NCBI RefSeq assembly: GCF_921293095.1
Contig: NC_060251.1
Span: forward strand, 55,941,585 to 56,005,584
DNA: 64,000 bases
Reading direction: 5' to 3'
From: Ischnura elegans
Lineage: Eukaryota > Arthropoda > Insecta > Odonata > Coenagrionidae
Shown here: positions 11,011 to 53,680 of the stretch, piece by piece
Numbering within the stretch: position 1 is the stretch's first letter
Layout of the letters: every line of letters begins with the position of its first letter
Notes under the pieces: model-generated
Told to the model about the DNA's origin: nothing
What the model saw: only the letters and a program-made list of their open reading frames with translations
The model's database searches: none
Position numbers and translations under genes: made by a program

Positions 11011-12574
11011 TAGCCAGTTTTAACTGATTTTGAATTTTCTCTATATATTCTTAAGGAATATTACAAATGCAAAAAACAAGTTAACCCATTTTCGCCCGGA
11101 AAACTTTATGTATGCGGTTGTGAATATATTAAGGTACTTTGCTCCTATGGTCGTCTTCAGTAATCTAGTGAAATATTATAGTGATTCATCATCTTGTTTC
11201 TTCAGAATGACCCGTGGCCAAAAATCTACATTGGGTGGTAGCGAGGTCAGAAAATAATGTTGTTTAATTTCAACGAGCGACCCTGATAGAATGGATGGAT
11301 CTTCAGGGCAAGTCTATTTTTGGCCGAAGGAAAGTTAAAGTAATCTATGCAATTTTCGTGTTTACTTTTATGATACTCGCATGTAATTTACAAACTGTAG
11401 CCGTCCTTAGTGAATTTACGTTTCGCACCCGTCACTTTCCGTCACGGGGCATATTTCGATCGCTTTCAATGAACTTATAAGTGGATTAAGTTATAATAAG
11501 CTTTAACAGAATATTTGTGACAATTCGACTGCAAATAGGAGTGCGGGTTTTCTTCTAGAGCCTCATTTGCCCAGAATGTTAGGATGTAGCGATATGGCTA
11601 CGGTGGATGGAGATGAGTTGAAGCCTCATGTTATGAAAGGTTGAGTGAAATTTTAGTTGCTCGAATTTTTCATAAATGTTACTATCAACTGTAAGTTTGG
11701 CGGCGAATTAAAAGAAATCAGTCTTTCGGTCGAAATATGTATTTAAAGTGTTTTAATTTTGTCTTGTTGGCCTACGAAAGATTTTAATAATGCCATGTCA
11801 CGCGGTCATGTCAGAGCCACGTGCTTCTATCCGTTGTCATTCTGTTTTCATTTTCTCCACGGGGATTTTTGTTTACGTCGTGACCTGTTATGATATCCCC
11901 CTTCAATGTTTCATGCATTAATAACCATTTATTCCTCATACTTCTTCACCGCTGTGCGTGATATAATCCTTTTATTCCCCTTTCGTCGCAAGCAAGAGAG
12001 GCAATTCCCGAGAAAGCTCGCGCCCAACCTTTTTGAATCGTATAGCGTGATTCGGCCCTTGGCCCCTTCTGTCGGTCAGAAGAGTGTCCCAGGGAGCGGT
12101 CGTAAATCACTTGTCATAACGCTGGATGGGGATAAAATCGAAACCCATCCCTTCTAATCTCTCCCACATTGCCTCTCGACTGTCAAAAATTACGACCCGT
12201 ATACTCTTTGGTCACAATACTCTTTACTCACTTTCTCTCTCTGAGGAGGATCTATCCCCCCCCCATGTACCTCCCTCGAAAAGGCGCGTGGCAATTTCTG
12301 GTCGCTCTGCCAGTTCTTACAATTCTTTTCTGCCATATGTTCCTAGGGCATAGTTTTTTTCGGTGATATTTAGTGTATAAAAGTAACTGAGACAGACGAT
12401 ATGTAATTGAATGATATCCTGATTAAATAAAAAAAGAGAGATGGAAAAAGTTGTCCACAAATTTATTTAAATACGTACGATTCGTTTCGAACGCCACATC
12501 ATTCTCGAGTACAATGGTAGTTGAACTTATGATGGTTCTGACATTTGTGTGAACACATGATAAGCGACAGAGAA
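11011..12574. other. Intergenic, no gene recognised
   Basis: Several sub-100-codon open frames on the plus strand (for example 11030-11257 and 11906-12157) show no domain and no splice support. Confidence 0.45.
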
Positions 12575-12728
12575 GGCTCTTCGGGCTTCCAGCCGGGTGG
12601 TATCTCTCCATACCGCAGACGTTTCGACTCGAATCGTGATCCATCCTCAGCCCTGAGGATGGAACGCGATGCGAGTCGAAACGTCCGTAGAATGGAGAGA
12701 AACCACCCGGACGGAAGCCCGAATAGCC
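12575..12728. repeat. Long palindrome, two 76-bp arms, 2-bp centre
   Basis: Arms 12575-12650 and 12653-12728 are reverse complements at about 65 of 76 positions with no indels, centred on 12651-12652. At the centre CTGAGGATGG meets its inverse. Each arm also holds CGAAACGT, so each strand reads CTGAGGA ... GAAACGTCC, the same hammerhead-like layout as at 1647-1677. It looks like a head-to-head element relic. Confidence 0.75.
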
Positions 12729-12849
12729 TCCTTTGACTATATTCGCCGGTATAGCATCTGATCTTACTTACATTATAAGTGAGAAATTATATTGAAAAGT
12801 TATGAATTCGATGTATCGTATCATATCGAATAAAAGTTTTGGTTCATTA

Positions 12850-13000
12850 TCCTCATTTAAGGAGTAGGCCTTATTGCAAATTGAAGAGGGAAGTGCACGA
12901 AGGGAGGGGAGGCTGCCAGAATGCTTATTAAATACCTGAAAAATCTACTTTGATCGGTAGAATGCCTTAGTAAAATCCTGGCTCCTTCTGTCTCCATGCT
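12850..13000 (+). mobile_element. LINE 3' fragment
   Basis: It is similar to the latter part of 13041-13310: 'aggccttattg', 'gaagaggga', 'ctg.cagaatgctt.tta', then a 'tagaat.c.tta' segment. The coding frame is not maintained. Confidence 0.55.
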
Positions 13001-13040
13001 GTGTTAATAATAATAAACCTGTGTGAAGTACAGAGGTAAC

Positions 13041-13310
13041 TTTTAGATGAGATACGGAGGAGACAGAACGTTTGCATGGAGCGAGTACTTAGCGGGGAGG
13101 TGATGTTGAAAACGGCGTTAGAGGGTAGAATGGTGGGTAAACGAGGGCGAGGAAGAAAGAGAATAGGATTTTTAGATAAAATGAAACTGAGAAGGCCTTA
13201 TTGTGAAGTGAAGAGGGATATAGGAGAGGGAAGGTGAGACTGTCAGAATGCTTCTTAAGTACTCCATAGAAACCTACCTTAATCCGTAGAATACTTTAAT
13301 AATAAGGATG
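13041..13310 (+). mobile_element. Non-LTR retrotransposon ORF2 C-terminal fragment with (TAA)n tail
   Basis: From 13076 a 53-codon frame runs to a TGA at 13235. Its central LEGRMVGKRGRGRKRIGFLD is the characteristic basic tail that closes many insect LINE reverse-transcriptase ORFs. In the family it is normally followed by 'AEDRxxWR', which here is mutated and interrupted. The end is AATAATAAGG, a simple-repeat tail. It is a 5'-truncated, dead copy; the reverse transcriptase core itself is absent. Related fragments lie at 10790-11010 and 12850-13000. The minus-strand 156-codon frame that overlaps it downstream has no recognisable domain. Confidence 0.75.
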
Positions 13311-14074
13311 ATGGGCTTACTTAGTACGAAGGACGTGGTGAGATTGGCGCCTTTTCCTGACGACAGCTCCTCTTCCCCTAATGCACTCGGTAATCCCCGC
13401 CTTATTTTGAGTAGAAGCCTCCCACGTGGGTGCCTTCCTTCGCAGACCCCCCGCAGCGGATAAGCTCGCTGAGTGATGAATGGCACAAGAACCAGTGCCC
13501 TAACATTAGATACCACTCCCCCATTCTCTCTCTCAGCTGGTCCCCGCCTCGGACCCCTGGGTGTCAGCTTCCCCTGCCCATCACCTAATGTGATGACGAT
13601 CGATTCGAACTCCGGTACATTTCCCTCTAGGGGTGATAACACGCGCAGGAGCTGACTCGCACCACTGAGTGAATGGAATTTTTGGGGTTTGTTCTGTATT
13701 CCCACATGAAAATCACATAATTCGGAGAGCTGTTGAATTTTCAATTAAATCGTTTGTGAGTCATTCATTGCTCGAGGTGCCGACAATTACACGTTAGAGA
13801 CTCGTTTTCGCTCGGTGCTCTTGCAAATTTTGTATGCTGTTTGTTCCTCAGTGATCATTTTTTTCGGTAATATCTAACCTAAAATACGAATCCTAAGTAT
13901 GCCAAACAGTTATTAGCTTCCAGGCTATCTGACTGTTACAGATATGGACTAATGGCTACCACAATGAGTTTGTTGCGGTATTAGGAATAAAGCTTTATCG
14001 CGAACTGAAGAGACAAGTCCAATCTGTACTGGCTCTGCTAACTCGAAAAGCACCCTATGTAAATTTACCATAAC

Positions 14075-14374
14075 CTATAGGCGTATTTTGGGGGGGGGAC
14101 ACGGGGGCATTTTCCCTCCCCAGATGGCTAAAAAATAGACAAGATTTTTAATACGGTTCTCATAACATTCGTTCTATTTTGTGTGATACGGAGCATCAGT
14201 CATTTAATTTCATATTAATAGATTCCATGTTAAAATAAAGAGAATATTTCGCATAGCGATTGTTGTATGTTGTTTTTAATCTCAAATGTGAGAAGACCTG
14301 TAATACCTATAAGTACCTTGTACCCTTGTAGTACCTGTAATACCTCCTCAAAAATTAATCCTGGATCCGCCGAT
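14075..14374. mobile_element. hAT-like MITE relic
   Basis: The right end reads CCTGGATCCGCCGATG, the inverse of the CAGGGGCGAATCCAGG-type terminus of the 1261-1448 family. The left end near 14075 is decayed (CTATAGGCGTATTTTGG) and followed by a G-run. I find no convincing target duplication. Confidence 0.5.
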
Positions 14375-15945
14375 GCCTTGACCTGTAGAATACTTTAATA
14401 ATAATAGTTACATTTTGATGAAAAATATTTGAAATTTTCACGAAAGTGACATTTTTTCTTAGTTTCTCAAATCCACGTCCTTACGTCGCTGCATGAAATC
14501 CGTTCTTAAGTTTTATGGTCGGCATCCCCTTTCCTCTCCGCCTCTCGGGGCCTCTTTGCGGTGACTTGGGTCGTTTTTTATTCATCCCGACTTCCTGCTC
14601 GCGAGAGAATGGATTTCGAGTGTCGTTTGTTTTGGTAACATTCCTTTACGTAATTTTTTTTGTTGTATTTAGCGCTTTCCAAAAAAGAGAGTCGCGCCCA
14701 CCTATGCGTTTAAAGAAACGATTCACATGCGTCCTTTCGCATTCCAGAGGTGTAATGATGAATGATTGAATGGATTGCTGCGTTTGAAGGGATAATTATA
14801 TTCCGTAAAGTTCCTTGAGGATGTGAGGAAACTCCTGTGAGCTCTGTTTATACGTATTTTATGGACCTAATCGAAATGCGCTCTATATTCCTTTGGACGC
14901 CATAAATGGGTGGACAGGGCTAACCCCTCTCCTTTGGGTCTGTATTTACATGTATGTATTACCCTGCAAACCACCTACAGAGGTGTATGGCAAGGGGTGA
15001 GCCACCAGCAATATGCCCAACACCATCCCTGGGGATTTAAGGACTTCCATGAAATCGCATTACGCAACATGCACGCTACTAATGACACATACGCAATGGG
15101 ATTAATCTTATCATACTTATGAGGGCAATCTGCCTACGAAGTTGTTTCCTGTCAGCAGAAGTTCCCATGGAAAATATATGTGGTAAAATAAGGCAATATA
15201 TACAATTCAATTCTGGGTGAGCTATGCCTTTATCTGTCCGAACCACCCATGCATTGAAGAACTGTGGTATGATTTATTATTTAATTACTTTATAATTTGT
15301 TAAGGTAGTATGAGGTAAAGAGAAAGTCTTTAGGGTAAAACTGACAATTTCAGGTGAGATTTGGTGGAACCAATCCATCATAAACGAAAGAGATCTTTCA
15401 AGCTCCACGGAATTTTTTTTTTAAGAAATGTAAAAATTTTCATCGGAACTACCAATATCTAATCTAATCTTCCGTATACGTGGATAAAACGGATGTCTGA
15501 TGTATAATTTTAGAAAAAAGCACAACTGTTGAATCGGCCGCATTATGGGATGTGATAGCCTGATGAAGGAGATCGCCGAAGGATTAGCCGGTGCAATGAA
15601 GACCAGATTAATATCTTGGGTATAACAATATGTTGACATATATAGAAAAGGTGATGAAGGGCGTGAAAAAGAAAAGCTTTTGAAGTATGTAAAGATAAAT
15701 TCGTAAGAGAACTGAGCGGAGAGATGCGTCAAATATTGGTAGATCAATGATATTTTTAATTAATGAACTCCATTTGAATTATCGTCAATTAAATAACGGC
15801 AATCTTTGTATTTATAATTTTTCAGAATTAATTTCTTGGAATTTTTATCTTTTTATGAGTTTAATATCACTGCCATTGTTGGATTCTCAAATAATTTGAT
15901 ATCCTGGCAGAAATTTTTGAAAATATAATTGAACTCGTTGGATCT
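14375..15945. other. Intergenic, no gene recognised
   Basis: There is no supported exon. A short block near 15555-15620 ('gaaggagatcgccgaaggattag') recurs near 16565-16620, again as part of dispersed repeat DNA. Confidence 0.4.
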
Positions 15946-16475
15946 GAGTTTCTCGTATTGCTTTCGCGCAAGATAATATATGAGTCATTCCACCTCAATT
16001 CAACATTCATTTGTCCGTTAGGGTTACATATTTCGATGAGAATTTCTGTTTGGGTCCCCATTCGTCTCAAAATAAATACCGATACCGTTTTGCGAGAAAA
16101 ATTGCATTTTTGAGCGCGTTTTATTTTTTCGCATTTTTGCCAAATTAATCATGCCTTGAATCATACGATTCCTTGTATTTCTACACCAAATTGTCGAAGA
16201 GCCATCATCTCTAGCATTTCGTAAAAGAAAGACTTTGCGTAGGAGGTAACATGTTTCAAACATTGAATAATTTCCCGCCATTATTATTATATTTAATTGT
16301 TGAAATTTTTTTAACGAATCGCGCTGATTACCTTTTTATTGTATTAAGTGAGGGCTGATCCACAAGCTTTTCGTGTATGTGTTCCCTACGATACGGTTGA
16401 AGTTATCATGACTTATATATATTTCATTTCATATGTCTCCTTTATGTTATCGCCATCCACAATTGATACCACCTT
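15946..16475 (+). repeat. Dispersed repeat A, copy 1
   Basis: About 530 bp with continuous similarity to 20671-21312. Shared landmarks include 'ttccacctcaattcaac', 'gtctcaaaataaatacc', 'catgccttgaatca' and 'tgaagttatcatga'. There is no coding capacity and no recognised termini. Confidence 0.85.
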
Positions 16476-16849
16476 GTCCGGTATAGTCCTCAAATTTCCA
16501 CAGGGAAGAATGACGCCTCACTTCATTTGAAGATTATACATATCTAAAGACATGCTAGCCTAAAGGAGATAATCGTCGAAGGATTAGTGGGTGCAAAGAA
16601 GAGCCGAGGAATACGTTTAAGTATAATAGTGGGTACGTTGAGGTATAATAACGGGTAACAATTTAGGTGAAGGATGTGTAGACGAATAGTAAAATGTACT
16701 GAAGGATCGCGAAATTAAAGTATTCGTGGGAAAATGCCAGTAACCTTTTATTTATTCATTATTAATCCCTCAGAGTCGTTTTCTGGCTGATATACTTGTA
16801 TTTTGCATAACTTCTTCCTATATTACGTCCGCTATGAGGTCGGATGCAG

Positions 16850-17440
16850 CCATCGAGGAACTCGTTTATTTTCGCCACATCCTCGCGGAAAACAATCTCT
16901 CTCGCCGAGTATAACTGTTGAGTGTGGTGTCATCGCTTGGCTTTAAGTGATTGCAGCATCCTCTCTCTCTCCCTCCGAGTGTTTTCATGCGATTACGTGG
17001 CATTTGTGGAACTCTATAAATTCCTCTCCCTTGGGATGTCGCGGGGCAGGCGACAGGATGTGCAATTAAGCTTGGAAAAAGCCGCGACGCCGAGGGATCC
17101 CGCATTAAGAGATAGAAAGCAGGGTCGCGTAATAAGAGGAGGTCTGGGGTTCGATTTTTGGGTGGGGCTATCTGCCGGAAGTGCATTGCGGCTGTCGTAT
17201 TTCCGGCCGATAAGTGGTGTTAACGCTCAGGGCTCCCGCAAGGATACCGAGTGGAGAGGTTTTTATGTCCCCGAAAAAACAGTCCCTTCTCGGTCGCGCT
17301 GTGAATAAGACGTAATCGGGAAGCTACTACGGAGGATGTCCGTGGGGAAGCGCTGTGCTTCCGAGTGGTTATGTCATAGTCGTTTGATATCGAACTTTCT
17401 ATCGAAGTGTATCCGTTGTTCATGACTACAGTTCGAGAGT
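16850..17440 (+). promoter_or_regulatory. CpG-rich region upstream of btsz exon 1, putative promoter/leader
   Basis: CG dinucleotides and overall GC rise here compared with the AT-rich surroundings. The block precedes the Cys-rich first coding exon by 1-1.7 kb on the same strand. In insects with depleted CpG elsewhere, such patches often mark promoters (inference). I see no TATA box or initiator I would defend. The 128-codon frame at 16922-17308 inside it has no recognised domain. Confidence 0.35.
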
Positions 17441-18270
17441 TATGACAGCAGTATTGTTTCGAACTTCGTCTCAGAAAGTGCTGTGATTCAGTCTTCACTG
17501 ATTAATTAGTGTTACCTCTGAATGTCCCTGTCTTTGCGTTCTACGTATTTCAACGAGTAATAGCCCTTCCATTTCGTTCTTTACTTGCGATCCTTTATTG
17601 TAAGTGCCAGGACAGCAGTATTATTTCCATATTCGTGTCAGAAATGGCTGAGATTCAGTCTTCACTAATTAATTAGTGTTCTCTCTGACTGTTCCTGCCT
17701 TAGCGTACGGAATTTTTCAGCGAGTATTGGCCTTTTGATTTCGTGTCTCATGCTTGAGGAATCTCTTGTAGTTATCGTGCTAATTTGATAACCGTAGGTG
17801 TCAAATATAGGGTACCCTTTTCTGAAAATTTGCTGTAGATATAAAGATTGCTAATCCTGTATCAGAAAGAACTACTTGTGAACTACACAACATCTATGGC
17901 CTCTTCTCTCTTAACGTTGGCTCGAGTGTTGTAGCAGTGGCAGTGTTTTCGTGTTTCAACTCAGAAAGTGCTGTGATTTGGTTTTTCCCTTTTATTCAGT
18001 ATTCCCGCTGAAATTCGCTATCCTTACGTGTTTAAATTGCGTATTGGTATTGGTTTTTCGGCTTCGTGAATCATGCTTGAGCTATCTCTTATAGTGATCG
18101 TGTAAATGTGATAACCGTATGCGACAAATTTAATCTTTGAGTACCCTTTATAGACGTAAAGGTGTGAAAAGTGCCTCAAGAACAGAACAAACGCTAAAAC
18201 TAAGTCGATGTTGAAGAACCGCAGGAGTTGGCTGTGAACTATTCAACGTAATAGCCCCTTCTCTCAAAAC
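17440..18270 (+). repeat. Three diverged tandem repeat units in the putative btsz leader
   Basis: Units start near 17440, 17610 and 17935. Shared words include 'cagcagtatt', 'cagaaagtgctgtgatt', 'cagtcttcactgattaatta', 'tcatgcttgag.aatctctt' and 'gtgataaccgta'. Units are about 170-330 bp and considerably diverged. They end about 300 bp before the exon-1 ATG, so they lie in the promoter or 5' untranslated region. Confidence 0.65.
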
Positions 18271-18567
18271 GTCAATTTTATTTTCCAAACAGAACTTTTA
18301 GCTTCTGAACATTGGCATCTCACGCCAGTAGCTTGATCTGAACTGAGCTCACTTAGTGAGGGAGGCATAAGAAGATCACGGGTGAGGTTTTCAGACACCC
18401 ACAAGAGTGGTACGTGGTAGCCCAAGGAAAGGAAGTGACTCGCGTCCCCTGAATGTGTGATATCACACGCTAGGTCTGGGCTGAGCTTTACCCTCGCATA
18501 TCCAGAATCGGGAGTTAAAATACTGAGTGAGTTAGGAACAGGAATCTCGCATTGTTGTGCCGCGAAC

Positions 18568-49248
<30,681 letters not shown>

Positions 49249-51208
49249 ACTGAACACGAAAATCCCCCTCCCGGTGGGGAGTCTAAAAAATTCTCTCTTT
49301 CTCAACCAAAGCTCCATTGACACCTTAAGTGGTTGTCGCTTGTGATGCACGATTTCCTATGCCTGGAAAACCAAGGTGCATGCCTTTGAGGTGGCATGCT
49401 ACCAATTGGTACGACTTGGGCAAGGGCAAAAAAAAAAGGTTGTTGAATTTTTTCACGCTCCGGTCCCTATATCTCGTGAGGTAACGAGAGGGCTTATGAC
49501 CACTGGAGATGATATAGTCTCTCGTTGAGCGATACATTTTTCAGGAAGAACAAATATGAAGTCAAGAGATGAGGAGTAATTATTGTTGGTACAAATCACG
49601 ACCTCTCTCCTTTGTCATTTCAAATCAATGTGGTGGTAACGAGGCTATTTGGTCGGATGAGCTCAGCTCATTTCAATGCCCAAATGAGCCGGAGAATTAA
49701 AGAGTACCTAATTATTTATTAATCTTTTTACTTCAATCAATTTTCACTTCCCTTCCCATGTAGATCATAGAACGTGGCCGTACTTATTTAAGAATATGCA
49801 CAAATGGCATATTTTTACTTTTATACTTGCAAAAGAAACTTCTCTATCAATGAGCAATATGCCGAGATTTTACATTGATTTGGTACCTATACTTTTCATG
49901 ATCCAGAACTTCAATAATTGTGATGAATGTGTCTCTGTCTAAAGTCAATCCTTTACCTTTCTAACCAAATTCAACTATTCTTTGAGACTGACAAGGGAAT
50001 CATTCCAGTAATGAGTTAGTATTCTGTATAGAAATATTGCTGATTAGCGAAAGCTTTTTGGCAATACTCGTGGGCCCGAACGTTTTACAATTTGGTGTAA
50101 AATTATGAGCGTGAGCATTAGTTCCATGGAGCCAAAGTGATAACTTTGGATTGAGAACAATCTGTATTATAGCTGTATAATGTTGTGGATTAATTTCTTG
50201 TGTTTCTGGCTTGCCATTTTGTGAAATGTTTAAAAGAGAGGAAATTTTACTGTGTTATTTTATTTTAGCTTTGATCTCTTTAATGGCACAGTATTGCATG
50301 TGACTGAGGTGAGATAAGCAATATGAGTGTCACACTGCTAGGAGGAATTTCTGAAGGAAGCTTCCTGAAATATTTAATTTTTAAATGTTCCTAAGAGTGT
50401 GAAGTGAAAGTGATAGTGCGAATCAATGGTGTTCATCGTTAATAATGTCCATATTCAGTTGAAATATAAAAATCCATTGTGGTGATGATGTTTTCTACTT
50501 TGATGGATAAATGTGAAGACCTATGTTTTAAAACTTTCGGTGCCTATGTATTTTGCATGGGTGGATCACATATTTAGATGTGATCATATTTGATTCTAAC
50601 GATTTCTTCTTGTTGCCATATCTGTGTCGAGAAGGATGTAGCTCTCCAATTTTTTTTCCTGAGACTTCATTGTTAAGTGCTGTGAGGTCTGAACTCTCTC
50701 ACGCAATATGTGTTGGCAACTTGATATAATTAAGTGTACTTTAAAATCATCATGGTGCTGTCTGCAGATCCCCTGCAGTATTTACATAGGTATGTAGATT
50801 TTCACAACATCTGTAAATGTCAGTTACACTGTATGGTGAAAAATTCTCCAAGAATTGTGATTGGGGGTAGAATCTGGAGGAAGCACAGCGTTGGTGAATC
50901 TTAAGGACCACCGTGAGCATTTTATGCCCCTATTATTCTGTGCTTTTTATGCTGCATTCCAGTTTATTTTGCTACATTTTGTGCTTATTAATGTGTGAAC
51001 AGATTTTTTTTGTTAATTAATATGTGAAATGTTTTGGGATAGGAAGGGCTAGAGCTATCATCAACTGCAAAGTCATCATAGATAAAAAATGGGCCTAGCG
51101 TACCATATTTTATGACTTCAAATGTATATTACCATTAAAAATGTTTAATTAAATTTCCATGCTGTGACTTCTTATTTTTTCCCCATGAAGTACATAATAC
51201 CTTCTCAG
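49249..51208 (+). other. Putative btsz 3' untranslated region
   Basis: There is no coding signal after the stop. No AATAAA was found nearby; ATTAAA variants occur at 49696-49701, 51134-51139 and 51148-51153 and are the visible candidates for polyadenylation. Where the transcript ends cannot be decided from sequence alone. Confidence 0.4.
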
Positions 51209-51508
51209 CAAGGGTACAGCTAGGAATTAAGGCTAGGGGGGGTTACAGGCGCAACTAATACTGGGGTGCTTGTGGTATTGCATACCCACCAGGGTAAGCA
51301 GGAGGTGAGGAGGCCTCCCGCCGGAAAAAAAAATTAAGATAAACGGTTCAAAATGGTGATTTTTACGGCCTTCTGAGGGATATTTTATTGATCCTCACTC
51401 TATTCTATAAGCAATATTAATCCAAACAAGTAAAATGGATGTAACTTAAAAATTTCTGTGAGCTCTGGGGGGGTTTTATCCCCCAAAACCCCCCTTGCTG
51501 CGCCACTG
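51209..51508. mobile_element. hAT-like element, 300 bp, perfect 8-bp target duplication
   Basis: CTTCTCAG occurs at 51201-51208 and 51509-51516. The ends are CAAGGGTACAGCTAGGAATT and the inverse GCTGCGCCACTG. Same family as 46584-46950, without the SINE segment. Confidence 0.9.
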
Positions 51509-51761
51509 CTTCTCAGGTCAAGAAATGATTAACACAATTGAGACTGGATTTTTTTCGGAACTTATCCCTGTGGCCGGATATTTTTCTTAATGATTGTAAT
51601 GTCCCGCTTCTTGAAGTTGCGGTGGTCGTATTTTACATAGGTGGTGTCTGGAAGCAAATAATCACTCATAAATATTTAAAGTCTTTACCCAAAATATAAT
51701 TGATAATTTCAGACTTAACTGTGTGAAACATTTCCATTATGGAAAATGAAAGAACAAAATA

Positions 51762-52280
51762 TGTTAGGTTCACTAATATATTTGAAAAAGTATGACCCGA
51801 TGATGTAACTATGTATGTTATGTAACTTTATAAAGGCACAATCCAGGTTTCATAACATAATTATGTTGTCACCTGATGATGTAACTTACATGTGCTTACC
51901 AAGTGGGGGGCTGGAGAGGAAACCTTCCCCCCCCAAGAAATGAAAATAAATTTACTTCAGAACGAAAGCTTTGAAAAAATTTCTTTTGAAGAAAAATGAT
52001 ATCAGTAGAAGACATGGAACTAAAATAAAAATAATTACTTTTTTCAAGCTAGTAATTTCATAATCTAATTAAGCGCTGTCAATTTTCTTAAAATTTTGGT
52101 GTCATTAGCCTTTTCTGTGCTAAAATATTACAACTTGAACAACCACGGCTTGCCCCCTCCCCTAGCTTTGATACTGGGTACACATAGGATCAAAGCTAGG
52201 GGAGGGGGCACTTACCTGATGATGTAACTATGTTATGCTGCCTGGGTCGTGCGTTTTCAAATAAATTAGTGAACCTGACA
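51762..52280. mobile_element. TIR element, 519 bp, with internal perfect hairpin
   Basis: The ends TGTTAGGTTCACTAATATAT and (inverse) TGTCAGGTTCACTAATTTAT continue as matched subterminal sequence ('gatgatgtaactatg' in both halves and again near 51870). AATA flanks it on both sides (51758-51761 and 52281-52284). Inside, 52151-52172 and 52189-52210 form a perfect 22-bp inverted repeat. No coding capacity. Confidence 0.75.
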
Positions 52281-52497
52281 AATATTATTCTTTTACTTTC
52301 CTTACTTAAAGTTATTGCCATTCAAAATCCAAATTGGAAATCAATTCAGTGAATAAACATCAAGCAGTGAGTTTGTACATCTAGAATAGCCAAAAATTAA
52401 GATATCACCAATGTCTTGGCAAGGAGAGTAACTGCCGGTGATGGCACGTGTGGATATCAAGGCACTTTAATAGCATGCACCATATGGCTCGCACTTA

Positions 52498-53109
52498 GGG
52501 CTTTTGCACACTAAGCCACCATGGAAGCGCCACCATGAAAGTCATTGAGCTATATGTACAACAGCACACTGGGCCACTGTAGTGACTTGGTCGCGCTCCT
52601 GGAAGCGCGGCCAAAATTGCGGTGGCCAGAGCCCCCGACTTTGCTCGCCACCACGAACGCGCCACCAGCCGAAAAGCATTGAATCATAGGGAGTACTGCA
52701 CACTAGTGCTACTCTGTGGCGATACCAGTAGTTTTGTATGTTTTTTTTTCTCCAGTGTAACTTGTGATCATGGCGAGGCTTGACGTGGAACGCTTTATCT
52801 TAGAAGTGCAAACCATGCCAGCGTTGTGGGACATGAGTTGTGAAGTGTACTCAGACAGAGATGTAAAGCGTAAAAATGGGTGTATCCAGTATTTTCTCCT
52901 TGTTTTTTTCCTTTTATTCCGCAAGTAAAAAACAAAAGCAAACCCACAAGCTAATTCCACATCCACCACGATTAATAGGATATGGTAAACTAAGCAAGCG
53001 TGGTGGCTGATGAAGTGGCTCACCACTCAACGTTACTCGCCACCAAACGCGCTTCCAAAGTGGTGTTTCCATGGTGGCATCACTATGGTGGCCTAGTGTG
53101 CAAAGGCCC
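52498..53109. mobile_element. PIF/Harbinger-type element, internally deleted, about 612 bp
   Basis: Inverted ends GGGCTTTTGCACACTAAGCC and (inverse) GGGCCTTTGCACACTAGGCC, each followed by CCACCAT and further GC-rich subterminal repeats of 'gccacca'. The immediate flanks are TTA on the left and ATA on the right, close to a Harbinger 3-bp duplication but not exact. It encloses the MADF-type frame 52770-52928, the usual second ORF of this superfamily. The DDE transposase is absent. Confidence 0.75.
52770..52928 (+). CDS. Truncated MADF-domain protein of the Harbinger-type element
   Basis: A 52-codon frame starting ATGGCGAGG. MARLDVERFILEVQTMPALW then DMSCEVYSDRDVKRKNG is the first half of a MADF (Myb/SANT-like) DNA-binding domain, family pattern 'FI.EV...PALWD.....Y..RD.K....W'. 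After residue 37 it changes to hydrophobic sequence (YFLLVFFLLFR) and stops, so the second half of the domain is missing. The loss coincides with the internal deletion of the element, or with an unspliced intron (a GTGTAT follows AATGG). In PIF/Harbinger transposons this protein helps bring the transposase to DNA (known). It is probably non-functional here. Confidence 0.65.
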   Translation: MARLDVERFILEVQTMPALWDMSCEVYSDRDVKRKNGCIQYFLLVFFLLFRK

Positions 53110-53412
53110 ATAGACTCCCACTGACTGCACCGTCAGTGAAAGGCTATAGAGTTACCAATAGTCAATAACTGACCAATGATGGACTGGTGTGCCCCTGTGA
53201 CTGACTGACCACAGACAAGTGACAACTATTAGTGATTAGTGAGATGCCTCTCCACTTTGCCATTATATAAGAAAGGTGAAACCAGGATGTTTTCCACAGA
53301 GAAGAGAGGGAAGAAGACAGTTTGCCGCACAGCTCAAAAGTGAAAGGTACAGTTCCCAATGGGTAGTTAGACTTAGCTAGCTATTCTGAGATACCACAAA
53401 ACAACGCACATA

Positions 53413-53680
53413 TCGATGGCTAAGTTCTAACAACACGTACGTATCTAAAAATTTGGCTTTTTAGATGGGTATCTTAAACAAAGTGTAATGTCAACATTTA
53501 AAAAAATATAATTCAAGCAGAAAACAACTCTTTGTTTGAAAATATATGCTTCGTTTTCAGTTTTCATGAATTTTTGGTTTTAAATTTCAGTGTACAAATT
53601 AAAAATATGAATAGCTTCTTTTGCTCTCATGAAAAGTTGCAATTTTTGAGATGCGTATACTGTTAGAACTTAGCCATCAA
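53413..53680. mobile_element. TIR MITE (family T), uninterrupted copy (268 bp)
   Basis: The termini begin TCGATGGCTAAGTTCTAAC with the inverse at the right, flanked by TA at 53411-53412 and 53681-53682. Sequence corresponds to 22435-22912 without the nested TTAA element; the insertion point is the intact 'ggttTTAAatttcag' near 53577-53590. Confidence 0.85.

Noticed and set aside
13274..13744. 156-codon minus-strand open frame
   Set aside because: Longest uninterrupted minus-strand frame, but no domain, no splice support, and it overlaps LINE-derived DNA; composition suggests chance.
16922..17308. 128-codon plus-strand frame upstream of btsz
   Set aside because: Explained by GC-rich composition of the putative leader; no domain and no splice into the btsz frame found.
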